From contig NZ_JARZHH010000082.1 in the NCBI RefSeq assembly GCF_029946515.1, positions 1 to 45,396 of the forward strand: DNA of 45,396 bases, read 5' to 3'. The notes under the pieces were generated by a model. That model had not been told where the DNA came from, searched no databases, and saw only the letters and a list, made by a program, of their open reading frames with translations. This document shows, in pieces, positions 9,145-16,700 of this stretch; the stretch's first letter is position 1, and each line of letters opens with the position of its first letter. This DNA is from Polyangium sp. 6x1 (GTDB taxonomy: Bacteria; Myxococcota_A; Polyangia; Polyangiales; Polyangiaceae). Made by a program: the position numbers and the translations under genes.

Positions 9145-9578
9145 GAAGACCAACCCCATCGGTCGAAGGAAGGCGGGAGGACGCGCTGTCGCCCGGCGAT
9201 GCTTGCCGGCCTTCGCCAAGTGTACGTTCCGGGAGCGCGCCGATGCAACCGAGGACCCCGCGCGCCCCGGGGACGTGACGTGCCGTGAATTTGCTGGCGC
9301 TCCGTGTCCGCCCTCGGCGCGAGGTCTTTCCGACGCGGCCGGGCACCCAAACTTCGCGGCTCCGCCCGTGTCCCGATCCGGTAAGGTGGCGTCGTGCAGC
9401 GACGACCCCCTCCGTTCAGAACTTCGGGCCACGTCGCGCGTCCCATGGACCGGTTCGACGCTTGGGGCTTCGGGTCGCCTGATGGCGCCCTTCGCCCCAA
9501 ACCCCGGTTCGACCATCGCCACGGCCCCCTTTCGCCCGCTTCCGCATCGACGGAAACGCAGGGAACGAGGAGGTGACG
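9145..9578. promoter_or_regulatory. 434-bp divergent intergenic region
   Basis: This gap separates the leftward TPR operon from the rightward sigma-factor operon, so it should contain promoters for both. I could not identify a convincing -35/-10, -24/-12 or ECF-type promoter by eye. It does contain a hairpin repeat at about 9460-9508 (listed separately) and, at its right end, the strong Shine-Dalgarno sequence GAGGAGG (9567-9573) of the sigma factor. Confidence 0.5.
9460..9508 (-). repeat. Solo intergenic copy of the ~50-bp hairpin repeat
   Basis: Read on the minus strand, this copy matches the three tandem copies at 39681-39833 at roughly 42 of 48 positions. The main length difference is one extra base in the loop (ATCA instead of AAA). 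It folds as nested stems: outer GGGGC/GCCCC, inner GGGCG-CC/GG-CGACCC around the loop. It lies about 70 bp upstream of the sigma-factor start. Whether it affects transcription is unknown. Confidence 0.6.
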
Positions 9579-10205
9579 ATGGCGAGCATCTCTCGCGAGG
9601 AGGTGACCGACGAGGTCCTGATGATGCGGTTCCAGGGTGGTGACCGATCGGCGTTCGCCGGTCTCGTCCGCCGGCACAAGACGAACGTCTACAACTTCAT
9701 CCTCCGCCAGGTCCGCGCGCCCCAGATCGCCGAGGATCTCGTGCAGGACGTGTTCGTCAAAATCGTGCAGAACGCGGCCGACTTCAAGCACGAGGCCCGC
9801 TTCTCCACGTGGACCTACGCCATCGCCCGGAACGTGTGCATCGACCACCTGCGGAAGGCCGCGCTCCGGCGGCATCCGTCGCTGGATCAGGCCACGAGCA
9901 CCAGCAGCGGCGAGGAGGGACCGACGCTCGCCGAGCGCACGGCCGACGCGCACCCCACGGCCTCCGTCGAGCGGGTCGCAATCGGCGCCGAGCTCGGCCA
10001 TCGGATCACCCACGCCGTCGAGCGGCTGCCCGCCGAGCAACGCGAGGTCTTTCTCCTGCGGGAGATCGGCAACGTGCCGTTCAAGGACATCGCAGAGATC
10101 ACCGGGGTGCCGGAAAATACCGTCAAGAGCAGGATGCGATACGCCCTCGAGCGCTTGCAGGAAGCGCTCGCCGAGTACGAGGACTACGCTCGAGCCCTGC
10201 GATAA
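9579..10205 (+). CDS. ECF-type RNA polymerase sigma factor
   Basis: This 208-aa protein has the two-domain layout of extracytoplasmic-function sigma factors. Region 2 (about residues 14-85) includes FILRQVRAPQIAEDLVQDVF and the promoter-melting stretch FSTWTYAIARNVCIDHLRK. Region 4 (about 145-195) has LPAEQREVFLLREIGNVPFK followed by the helix-turn-helix VPENTVKSRMRYALERLQ. An Asp/Glu/Ser/Thr-rich linker joins the two. The ATG at 9579 is chosen because GAGGAGG lies 5 bases upstream; a GTG at 9573 lies inside that ribosome-binding site. The next gene, 19 bp downstream, encodes a zinc-finger anti-sigma factor, so the pair should form an envelope-signal switch, probably autoregulated from the upstream region. 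The regulon is unknown. Confidence 0.93.
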   Translation: MASISREEVTDEVLMMRFQGGDRSAFAGLVRRHKTNVYNFILRQVRAPQIAEDLVQDVFVKIVQNAADFKHEARFSTWTYAIARNVCIDHLRKAALRRHPSLDQATSTSSGEEGPTLAERTADAHPTASVERVAIGAELGHRITHAVERLPAEQREVFLLREIGNVPFKDIAEITGVPENTVKSRMRYALERLQEALAEYEDYARALR

Positions 10206-10224
10206 CGCCGGGCAAGGTGCTCCC

Positions 10225-11274
10225 ATGGATTGCCAGAAGTTCGACCAGGTCGTGATGGACGCGCTGTACGAGGAGCTCGACGAGCTCACGTACGCGGCGC
10301 TCCGTCGGCACGTCGAGTCCTGCGCCCGCTGCGGCGAGGCCTGGAACGGGCTCCGCGCGACGCGCGAGGTCGCGATGCTGCCGCTCGAAGAGCCGAGCCC
10401 CGGCCTCGAAGATCGCATCCTCGCCGCAGTGACGGACGCGCAACGCACGACGCCCTGGCACCGCAAAGCCCTGCGCGCCCTGGCCTGGGCCGGCAGCCAC
10501 GCGATGCGGCCGCAGCTCGCGATGGCCGCGCTGTTTTTCCTGGTGATCGGGTCGAGCCTGCTGCTCCTCCGCGCCAAACCCGGCACGGTCGGGATCACGC
10601 CGGTGCGCGTGACCGAGCGCGGCGTGCCCGCGCCAGACGAGGGCGATCTCTCGCAAGCAGCCGCCCAGGCTCCGCCCCCGCCCGTGGCCGCAATGCCCAT
10701 GCCCGCAGCCGCCGCCGAGCAGCCCGCGGAAGGCGCGAAGAAGGGCAAGGACGACGCGACGGACAAGAGCGCGGCGAAGGACGACGGCGCAGTGAAGGCG
10801 CTCGCCGAGGCGCGAGCCACGCGGGACGGCTCGGGCTGCGACGCAGCGCTGCGCCGCTACGACGACGTCGGCGCGCATTTCCCGGGCACGCCGCAGGCCG
10901 CCGACGCGATGTGGGAAGCGGCGCAGTGCCAGCGCAGCCTGGGCAACACGGATCGCGCGAGAGAGCTCTACTCCGCGCTGAAGCAGAGCGACGGATACAA
11001 GGCGCGCGCCGAGGAAGCGCTGAACGAGACCGACGCGCCGGCGCAAACGAACAACGCGGGCGGTGGGCTCGTCGCAAACCGCGCCGCATCTCCAGCCCCG
11101 GCCCCGCCTCCGGCCGCGACGTCGACGGTCGCGGGAGCCGGCAAGCCCGCGGCCGCGACCGGGGACGAGGAGGCGCAGCGCGCCAAGGCCGCGCCGGGCG
11201 GTGGTCCCGGCCGCAACGTGAACGCCGCGCCGAAGCGCGCCGCAGAGCCCGCCCCAGCCAACGCCGCGTACTGA
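10225..11274 (+). CDS. Membrane-anchored zinc-finger anti-sigma factor with periplasmic TPR-like domain
   Basis: This 349-aa protein begins with a zf-HC2/ZAS anti-sigma domain whose metal ligands fit H29-x3-C33-x2-C36 (RRHVESCARC). One transmembrane helix follows (about residues 98-115, LAMAALFFLVIGSSLLLL). The periplasmic part starts with a Pro/Ala/Met-rich spacer. It then has about 70 residues that read as two or three TPR/YbgF-like helices (CDAALRRYDDVGAHFPGTPQ, then MWEAAQCQRSLGNTDRA), and ends in an Ala/Pro-rich tail. It should hold the upstream sigma factor inactive at the membrane. The helical ectodomain is a likely sensor or protein-docking module. No site-1/site-2 protease gene lies nearby. 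Confidence 0.88.
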   Translation: MDCQKFDQVVMDALYEELDELTYAALRRHVESCARCGEAWNGLRATREVAMLPLEEPSPGLEDRILAAVTDAQRTTPWHRKALRALAWAGSHAMRPQLAMAALFFLVIGSSLLLLRAKPGTVGITPVRVTERGVPAPDEGDLSQAAAQAPPPPVAAMPMPAAAAEQPAEGAKKGKDDATDKSAAKDDGAVKALAEARATRDGSGCDAALRRYDDVGAHFPGTPQAADAMWEAAQCQRSLGNTDRARELYSALKQSDGYKARAEEALNETDAPAQTNNAGGGLVANRAASPAPAPPPAATSTVAGAGKPAAATGDEEAQRAKAAPGGGPGRNVNAAPKRAAEPAPANAAY

Positions 11275-11326
11275 CCGGCACATCAACGGCCTGCGAAACC
11301 AGGCCGCAACCCGCTAGACTCGGGTC

Positions 11327-13099
11327 ATGCGCCGATCACGCCTTTTCTTGGGCCTCGTCCCTGCCCTGCCCGTGGCCATCGCGGTGGGCGCTTGCGCCGA
11401 GGCGCCCATCAACGTGGGCCTCGTCATGCAAGCGCCCCTCGGGCTGCTCGACACGGCGACGCGCGTCACGCTGCGCGTCTTCGACAAGGGCAACGCGACG
11501 TGCACGCCCGCGACAGGTCGCGTCGAGAACGCCCCCACAGGCGACGCCGTGCAGACCTTCGATCTGCAGAAAGACGGCTGCGGCGAAGGCGTCACCTGGT
11601 GCAAGGACATCGAGCTCGATCGCGACGGCGCCGAGAAGATCTTCGCGGTCACGGCAGAAGGCGGCGCAGGCGTCCTCGCCGAAGGCTGCGCCGTGGAGAA
11701 GGTCGATCAGGACCCGCTCGAGGTCACAATCAAGGTGCAGCGCTACACGCCGCCCGCATGCTGCAACGACGGCGCCGTCGGCACCGGCGAGCAGTGCGAT
11801 CTCGGTCCAAGCGTGGCGCTCGCGTGCAACGGGAGCCCCGCCGAGACATGCGGCGGCATCGCCCCCGACGCGGTTTGTCGCTGCGACTGCACCGCGCAAG
11901 AGATCCTGCTCTCCGTGAAGAACGCCGTGTCCCCCCCGCTCGACAACGACGGTCCGGGCACGAAGACGCACCTCGCGATGGAATTCTGCCCGGGCATCGA
12001 GGCGACGAAAAACGCGCTGCGCACCGCATACATGAGCACCACGGGCAGCGGCGGCGGCGACATCCTGATGCGCTTCCTCGCGGCAGATCTGTACCCGATC
12101 GAGAAGCCCTACCTGCTCTCGCAGCAGCTCCAGCTCCCCGCGCGTTGCACCACGCTGCCCGCGTCAGGCCCGCCGCTCGTGCAGCGCGATCCATCCCTCG
12201 CGCCCGTCGGCCTGAACCACGTCGCGATCGTCTACGCGAGCGATCAGGAGGCGACGAACAACTACCACATCTACCTGAACGCCCAGAACGAGTGGGGCTG
12301 CGCAGACGTGCCGCCACTCAAGATCAGCACGCAGGTCGGCGACGTGCAGATCCGGCCCGACGTCGCAGGCGGACCCGAGGACGCAGCGCTCGTCGTGTGG
12401 AACCGCGGCACCGGCGTCTTCGGTCGCATCTGGAAGAAGACAGGCGAGCTCGATCCGCCGATGGGCGAGATCCCCATCGCCACGAACGGCTCGGCACCGC
12501 GCGTCGCAGGCACCAAGGACGGCTGGGTGGTCGTCTATCAGGGCGCAGGCGACGGCGACGGCAACGGGATCGTCATGGTGACAGTCAAACCGAACGGCGA
12601 GGTCGGCACGCCCAAGCTCGTGAACGACGCGACGACAGGCCTGCAAGACCAGCCCGACGTGGCGATGCTCCCCGACGGTCGCTTCATCGTCGTATGGCAC
12701 GCGAACGGCGACATCTTCTTCCAGCGCTACGACAAGGACGCCGTCCGCGTCCCCAGCACCGAGGATCAGAAGACCGTGAACACACAGACCAACGGCGCGC
12801 AGCAAAAGCCGAAGGTCGCCGCCGGTCTCGGCTTCTTCACGGTCGTCTGGGAGGACGAGCGCGGCACGATCGGCGCGCGGTTCATCGGAGGCACGTCCGG
12901 CTTCGGCTACAACAGCGTCACCGGCCAGAACGACGCGTTCCTCGCAAACATCCCCGACCCCGAAGGCACGAACGGCTCCCGCAGCGGGCCCGCCGTCGCC
13001 ATCGGCGGCGCAGGCTTCGTCGCCATCGGCTGGCAAGACGACAACCAGAGCCACTTTGGCGTGTACGTGCGCCGCTTCCCCCTGCCGATCGGGCTGTAA
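11327..13099 (+). CDS. Large lipoprotein with Cys-rich segment and propeller-like repeats
   Basis: The protein has 590 aa. The ATG at 11327 gives a signal peptide ending in AVGAC, a good lipobox. Around residues 140-190 a Cys-rich stretch (CCNDGAVGTGEQCDLG, then CRCDC) resembles the CGDG...GEQCD motif of secreted DUF4215/Myxo-disulfide-type repeats. Residues 300-590 contain repeated blades such as AMLPDGRFIVVWHANGDIFF and GLGFFTVVWEDERGTIGARF, typical of beta-propeller-like surface proteins. It lies 52 bp after the anti-sigma gene on the same strand, so co-transcription is possible but unproven. It ends 4 bp before a structured repeat. Function unknown; probably surface-exposed or outer-membrane-anchored. 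Confidence 0.85.
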   Translation: MRRSRLFLGLVPALPVAIAVGACAEAPINVGLVMQAPLGLLDTATRVTLRVFDKGNATCTPATGRVENAPTGDAVQTFDLQKDGCGEGVTWCKDIELDRDGAEKIFAVTAEGGAGVLAEGCAVEKVDQDPLEVTIKVQRYTPPACCNDGAVGTGEQCDLGPSVALACNGSPAETCGGIAPDAVCRCDCTAQEILLSVKNAVSPPLDNDGPGTKTHLAMEFCPGIEATKNALRTAYMSTTGSGGGDILMRFLAADLYPIEKPYLLSQQLQLPARCTTLPASGPPLVQRDPSLAPVGLNHVAIVYASDQEATNNYHIYLNAQNEWGCADVPPLKISTQVGDVQIRPDVAGGPEDAALVVWNRGTGVFGRIWKKTGELDPPMGEIPIATNGSAPRVAGTKDGWVVVYQGAGDGDGNGIVMVTVKPNGEVGTPKLVNDATTGLQDQPDVAMLPDGRFIVVWHANGDIFFQRYDKDAVRVPSTEDQKTVNTQTNGAQQKPKVAAGLGFFTVVWEDERGTIGARFIGGTSGFGYNSVTGQNDAFLANIPDPEGTNGSRSGPAVAIGGAGFVAIGWQDDNQSHFGVYVRRFPLPIGL

Positions 13100-13103
13100 T
13101 CAA

Positions 13104-13218
13104 GGCGCTTCGCTGGGGCTTTGCCCCAGGCCCCAGCAGGGGTTGTCCACCCCTGCACCCGGACCAGCGCAAGCGCTGGACTCGTGGTCGATGAACTGCG
13201 CTCCGCGCAGTTCATCGA
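13104..13218 (+). repeat. Structured repeat, copy A (four hairpins)
   Basis: Four stem-loops follow one another: CTGGGGC/GCCCCAG (13113-13129), GCAGGGGT/ACCCCTGC (13136-13156), CCAGCGC/GCGCTGG (13164-13179), and a perfect 14-bp stem with loop TCC (13188-13218). An inverted relative (copy B) lies 90 bp away. The copy begins 4 bp after the stop codon of the lipoprotein gene. It could work as a terminator or mRNA-end structure, but no T-run follows it. Confidence 0.8.
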
Positions 13219-13308
13219 ACGGGCCAGGTCAAGACCGCAACCGACCCTGCCAACCAAGACAGCCGCGCTGACCGTTCAACTGGCGACGTGGTCTCAGCGG
13301 CGGCCTGT

Positions 13309-13422
13309 GGGAAGAACTGCGCTGCGCGCAGTTCTTCCCCAAAAGGTCCAGGGCTGGCCCTGGTCCGGGTCGAGGGGCGGATAGCCCCCGCGGGGTCCGG
13401 GGCGGCGCCCCGGCGCGGCGCC
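13309..13422 (-). repeat. Structured repeat, copy B (inverted relative of copy A)
   Basis: Read on the minus strand, the same four hairpins occur in the same order: CCGGGGC/GCCCCGG (13397-13413), GGGGC/GCCCC (13374-13388), CCAGGGC/GCCCTGG (13348-13363) and a perfect 14-bp stem (13309-13339). Stem bases differ from copy A in paired, compensatory ways. Linking sequence such as ACCCGGACCAG and GAACTGCGC is shared. The copy begins one base after the stop codon of the PilZ gene. Confidence 0.8.
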
Positions 13423-13423
13423 T

Positions 13424-13906
13424 TCAGTTCGAGACGGGCCCTGCGTTCTCGCGCAGATACGCGATCGTGCGGATCGTCTCGACGAGCCGCTCGCGCTCGG
13501 CGGCTGTGATGTGCACGAAGCGCACGCCCATGCCCGGGTTTGGGTTGTCGTGCAGCGGGCGGACGACGTTGATCCACTGCACGGTTCCTTCGAGCACGAA
13601 TGAATCGCCGCTGTTTGGCGGGGCGAAGCGGAGTGTGAGGCTCGTGCCGATGGGCAGGGGATCTGTCGTTCGCACGAAGATGCCGAGCTCAGAGATGTTC
13701 GTGATTGCGGCGTAGAGGAACGTTTCCTCTGTCTCGCAGTCCACGGACCAGGTCACGTCGTATCGCTCCGAGGAACGGCGTTCGTACCAGCTCGGGCGGC
13801 TCGCGGGGGCTGCCTCGTCCCCGCGCGTCGACGCAGGAGGTTTGTCCGCCGTGGCGGCTTCGTCGACCGCTCCGCGTTCTGGATCGCTCCCGCGACGCTC
13901 ACCCAT
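13424..13906 (-). CDS. PilZ-domain protein
   Basis: About 160 aa. Residues 1-40 are polar and probably disordered. The PilZ domain (about 40-150) shows both c-di-GMP-binding signatures: R44-x3-R48 in YERRSSERYDV, and N70-x-S-x2-G75 in ITNISELGIFV. It continues with the beta-barrel strand VLEGTVQWINVV and GMGVRFVHI, as in the single-domain PilZ paralogues abundant in myxobacteria. It is therefore predicted to bind cyclic di-GMP and act through a protein partner. The ATG at 13906 is preferred because AAGGG lies about 4 bases upstream; ATG at 13933 is an alternative. It lies 61 bp downstream of the glycosyltransferase gene on the same strand, hinting at co-expression. Confidence 0.88.
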   Translation of the reverse strand: MGERRGSDPERGAVDEAATADKPPASTRGDEAAPASRPSWYERRSSERYDVTWSVDCETEETFLYAAITNISELGIFVRTTDPLPIGTSLTLRFAPPNSGDSFVLEGTVQWINVVRPLHDNPNPGMGVRFVHITAAERERLVETIRTIAYLRENAGPVSN

Positions 13907-13967
13907 CGAACCCTTCGCGTAGCCGCTTTCCATACGGGCGCCAAGGGATCCGGCAGGCTTGCTTCGA

Positions 13968-16559
13968 TCAACGCACGCGGAGCGCTCCGGCGATGACGCG
14001 GTTCTCGTGGTTCGGGCCACGGGTCACCCGGAAACGCGTGTCTCCGGAGAAGAAGCCGAAATACACGGTGTAGTCGCCTGGCGTGAAATTTGGCTCGAGC
14101 TCGAACACGTAGTCGTCCACCACGATGTCGTTCGGCTGCCACAGGTTCATCGCATATTTGCCATCGAGCACGGTGTGATCGCCGTTGTATCGGCGCTGGA
14201 AGCCGTCGATGTGCAGGAACGCCTTCCAGGTGCCGGTGATGGGCTTCACGACCCGGTAGTAGAAGCGCATGTGGTACTTGCGCTGCGGGACCACGCTGTC
14301 CACGGCCTGACCGGCGCCGTCGCGGACCTCCCAGCCGAGCACGTCGAGTTGATCCTCGAACGCGGCGTCGACCATGTGGAGCTCGGGCGGCGGCTCGTCG
14401 AGCACCAGTGCGCCGAGTGGGTTTTCGTTGCGCTGGCCGCCGAGCTCGCTCGACACGAGCAGGATCTGGCTCGACCGCGCGTCGAGCACGGGCAGGTTCG
14501 ACCCCTTCAGCTTGCGGTGGAGCGCGTTCAGGCGCGTCAGCTCCTCGGCGCGGACGATGAGCCAGCGGCGATCCGTGCCCTCGGTGAGCCACTTGAATGC
14601 CTCGGCGGGATCGCTCCACTGCGCGACCTCGCCGCCGTGGTGGTAGTAGGCGATCGAGCGGGCGCGCACGCCGAGCAGACCGAGCGGCTCGCCGGGCTTC
14701 TGGAGACGCGCGTAGGCGTCGAAGACCTCCTTCGGCGAGAGCTGCGCCGCGAGCGCTGGGTAGTAGCCGAACGAGAGCACCGCGCCCGCCGCGAGCGCCG
14801 CGAGAAGCACGCCTGCGCCGCGTGGAAGACGCGTGAGGCCGAGGGCCGCGCGGAAGCCGTCGCGCAACGTGGCGAGCGAGATCGGCAGCATCGCTAGGAC
14901 GAGCGGCAGCGCCCACCAGAGGTTCAAGCCGGCGTCGATGAAATTGCGCGGTAGCCTCTGCACGGACACCCAGCCGAGCCGCGTGCCGAGGAAGAGCATC
15001 GCGCCGAGGCCGACGAGCGCGGCCTCCACGACGACCGCGGCGAAGACGAGGTTGCCGTTCCAGACGGCGGCGAGCTCGCGGCCCAGGTTGCGGTAGTCCT
15101 CGACGAGGCCGTCGGCCCACGCGGCGATCGAACCAGGTTTGTCGGCGCGCCCCTCGAACCACGCGATCGCCACGAGCGCCGTGAACGCCACGGCGGAGAG
15201 GCGCATCAGCGTCGTCGCGTCCTGCTCGAAGCTCTTCGGGAACGAAGGTTTGTCGACCTCGAACACGCTGAACATGCGCCCGGGCTCGAGCACCATGTCG
15301 CGGTAGAGCACGAACGCGAGCAGCGCGACGCCGAGCGCGAGGGCCCGCGACGGAGGCGCACCGCGATCGAAGTCGGCGACGGCGAGCCCTGCGACGCCCG
15401 CGAGCAGCGCGACGCCGCTCCACGGGAGGAACGCGACGTGCGGCGTGAGCGCGGCGTACACCGCGTACGCGACAGCGGCGCCGACGAGCAGCGCGACACG
15501 CAGGCCCACCTCGCGCCTGCGGGCAGGCGCGTCGAGCTCGACGGGCGCGCGGAACAACCTGCCGAGCGCGAACGGAAGGAACGCGCTCCACGGGAAGAGC
15601 GCGTGGCCGAGGTGCCGGATCGTCCGATCGAACGTCGCATCCACGCTCGCCTTCTTGGTCAGCGCGACGCCGAGCGCGCGCGGCAGCGCCGCGTCGGGTG
15701 AGGTGCGGGCCAGGAGCGAGATCCCTAAGCCCAGGGCCACGAGCCCGAGGGCGAGCGAGAGCGCGCCGATGGCATGCTCGGCGGCGGATCGCTTCGCGGA
15801 AAAACCTCCGAGCTCGAGGACGAGCCAGGCGAGCCCCGCCGCGAGCGCCGGCACCGCGACTCCGATCACGAGCCCGCGCGACATGTATCCGGCCACGAGG
15901 CCGAGGGCCCCGACGAGGAGCCAGACGCCCTTCACGGCCCACGTGCGCGCGCCCGGGACCTCGACCTCTGCGCCTTCTTCGATCCCGCGCGCGCGATCGA
16001 AAAGCGCGCCCACGAGGCCCGCGAACGCGAGCGAGAGCGACGACATCGTGACGATGTCGCCGAGCATCGTCCGCGCCTGCATGAAGTAGAGCGGCGTCGT
16101 GGCGAGCGCGACGGCGCCGTAGAGCGCGGCCCGCCGCCCCGAGAGACGCGCGAGCAGCTCGTGCAACGCCACGACCCCGACGAACGCCCAGATCGCGAGC
16201 GGCAGCCGTCCGGTCCAGTCCGAAAGCCCGAAGAGCTTGAAGCCGAGTGCCATCGAGGTGAATGGCAGCTCACCCATGCGCAGATCGCTCAGCGTGGGCA
16301 TCTGGTTGACGGCGTCGGGGAGCGCGAGGTTGTCCGCGTGGAAGACGTGGATCGCGATGCGGCGCGAGAGATCGGCCGCGTCGAGCTCGTACGGATCCCA
16401 GATCCCGCTCTTGCCGAGGGTCGAGAACAGCACCAGGGCAGCGACCACGAGGGCGAACGGGCGAGACCACGCGGCGAGGGAAGGCGCGCGGGCGCTCGCG
16501 TGGTTCGGCGTTTCCTCACGGGTCGCGCCGCCTTGGGCGCTCTCGGGGACGGCTTCCAT
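13968..16559 (-). CDS. GT39 (PMT/ArnT-like) membrane glycosyltransferase
   Basis: This 863-aa polytopic membrane protein has about a dozen hydrophobic segments. Its first periplasmic loop contains GIWDPYELDAADLSRRIA, matching the acidic D-x-x-E site of GT39/GT-C enzymes. GRLPLAIWAFVGVVALHELL and FMQARTMLGDIVTM follow in the positions expected for ArnT/PMT-like proteins. These enzymes use polyprenyl-phosphate sugars to glycosylate lipid A, lipids or proteins on the periplasmic side. Residues from about 735 on form a soluble beta-rich domain (DVLGWEVRDGAGQAVDSVVP, later FTPGDYTVYFGFFSGDTRF) like the carbohydrate-binding-type tails of some GT39 proteins. Its ATG at 16559 faces the era gene across 141 bp. 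Acceptor and sugar cannot be told from sequence. Confidence 0.85.
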   Translation of the reverse strand: MEAVPESAQGGATREETPNHASARAPSLAAWSRPFALVVAALVLFSTLGKSGIWDPYELDAADLSRRIAIHVFHADNLALPDAVNQMPTLSDLRMGELPFTSMALGFKLFGLSDWTGRLPLAIWAFVGVVALHELLARLSGRRAALYGAVALATTPLYFMQARTMLGDIVTMSSLSLAFAGLVGALFDRARGIEEGAEVEVPGARTWAVKGVWLLVGALGLVAGYMSRGLVIGVAVPALAAGLAWLVLELGGFSAKRSAAEHAIGALSLALGLVALGLGISLLARTSPDAALPRALGVALTKKASVDATFDRTIRHLGHALFPWSAFLPFALGRLFRAPVELDAPARRREVGLRVALLVGAAVAYAVYAALTPHVAFLPWSGVALLAGVAGLAVADFDRGAPPSRALALGVALLAFVLYRDMVLEPGRMFSVFEVDKPSFPKSFEQDATTLMRLSAVAFTALVAIAWFEGRADKPGSIAAWADGLVEDYRNLGRELAAVWNGNLVFAAVVVEAALVGLGAMLFLGTRLGWVSVQRLPRNFIDAGLNLWWALPLVLAMLPISLATLRDGFRAALGLTRLPRGAGVLLAALAAGAVLSFGYYPALAAQLSPKEVFDAYARLQKPGEPLGLLGVRARSIAYYHHGGEVAQWSDPAEAFKWLTEGTDRRWLIVRAEELTRLNALHRKLKGSNLPVLDARSSQILLVSSELGGQRNENPLGALVLDEPPPELHMVDAAFEDQLDVLGWEVRDGAGQAVDSVVPQRKYHMRFYYRVVKPITGTWKAFLHIDGFQRRYNGDHTVLDGKYAMNLWQPNDIVVDDYVFELEPNFTPGDYTVYFGFFSGDTRFRVTRGPNHENRVIAGALRVR

Positions 16560-16700
16560 GGGGGGCTTCTACCGCTGCTCGGGCCGGTAGCCAAAGGCGT
16601 TTGGCGGCGCGGACGCGCGCGCCGGGAACGAGCCCCCGAGCGTGGAGAACCGTAAGAAGCCGTTTGAGGCCTCCCTCGCTGTCTGCTATCGCGCCGCGCT

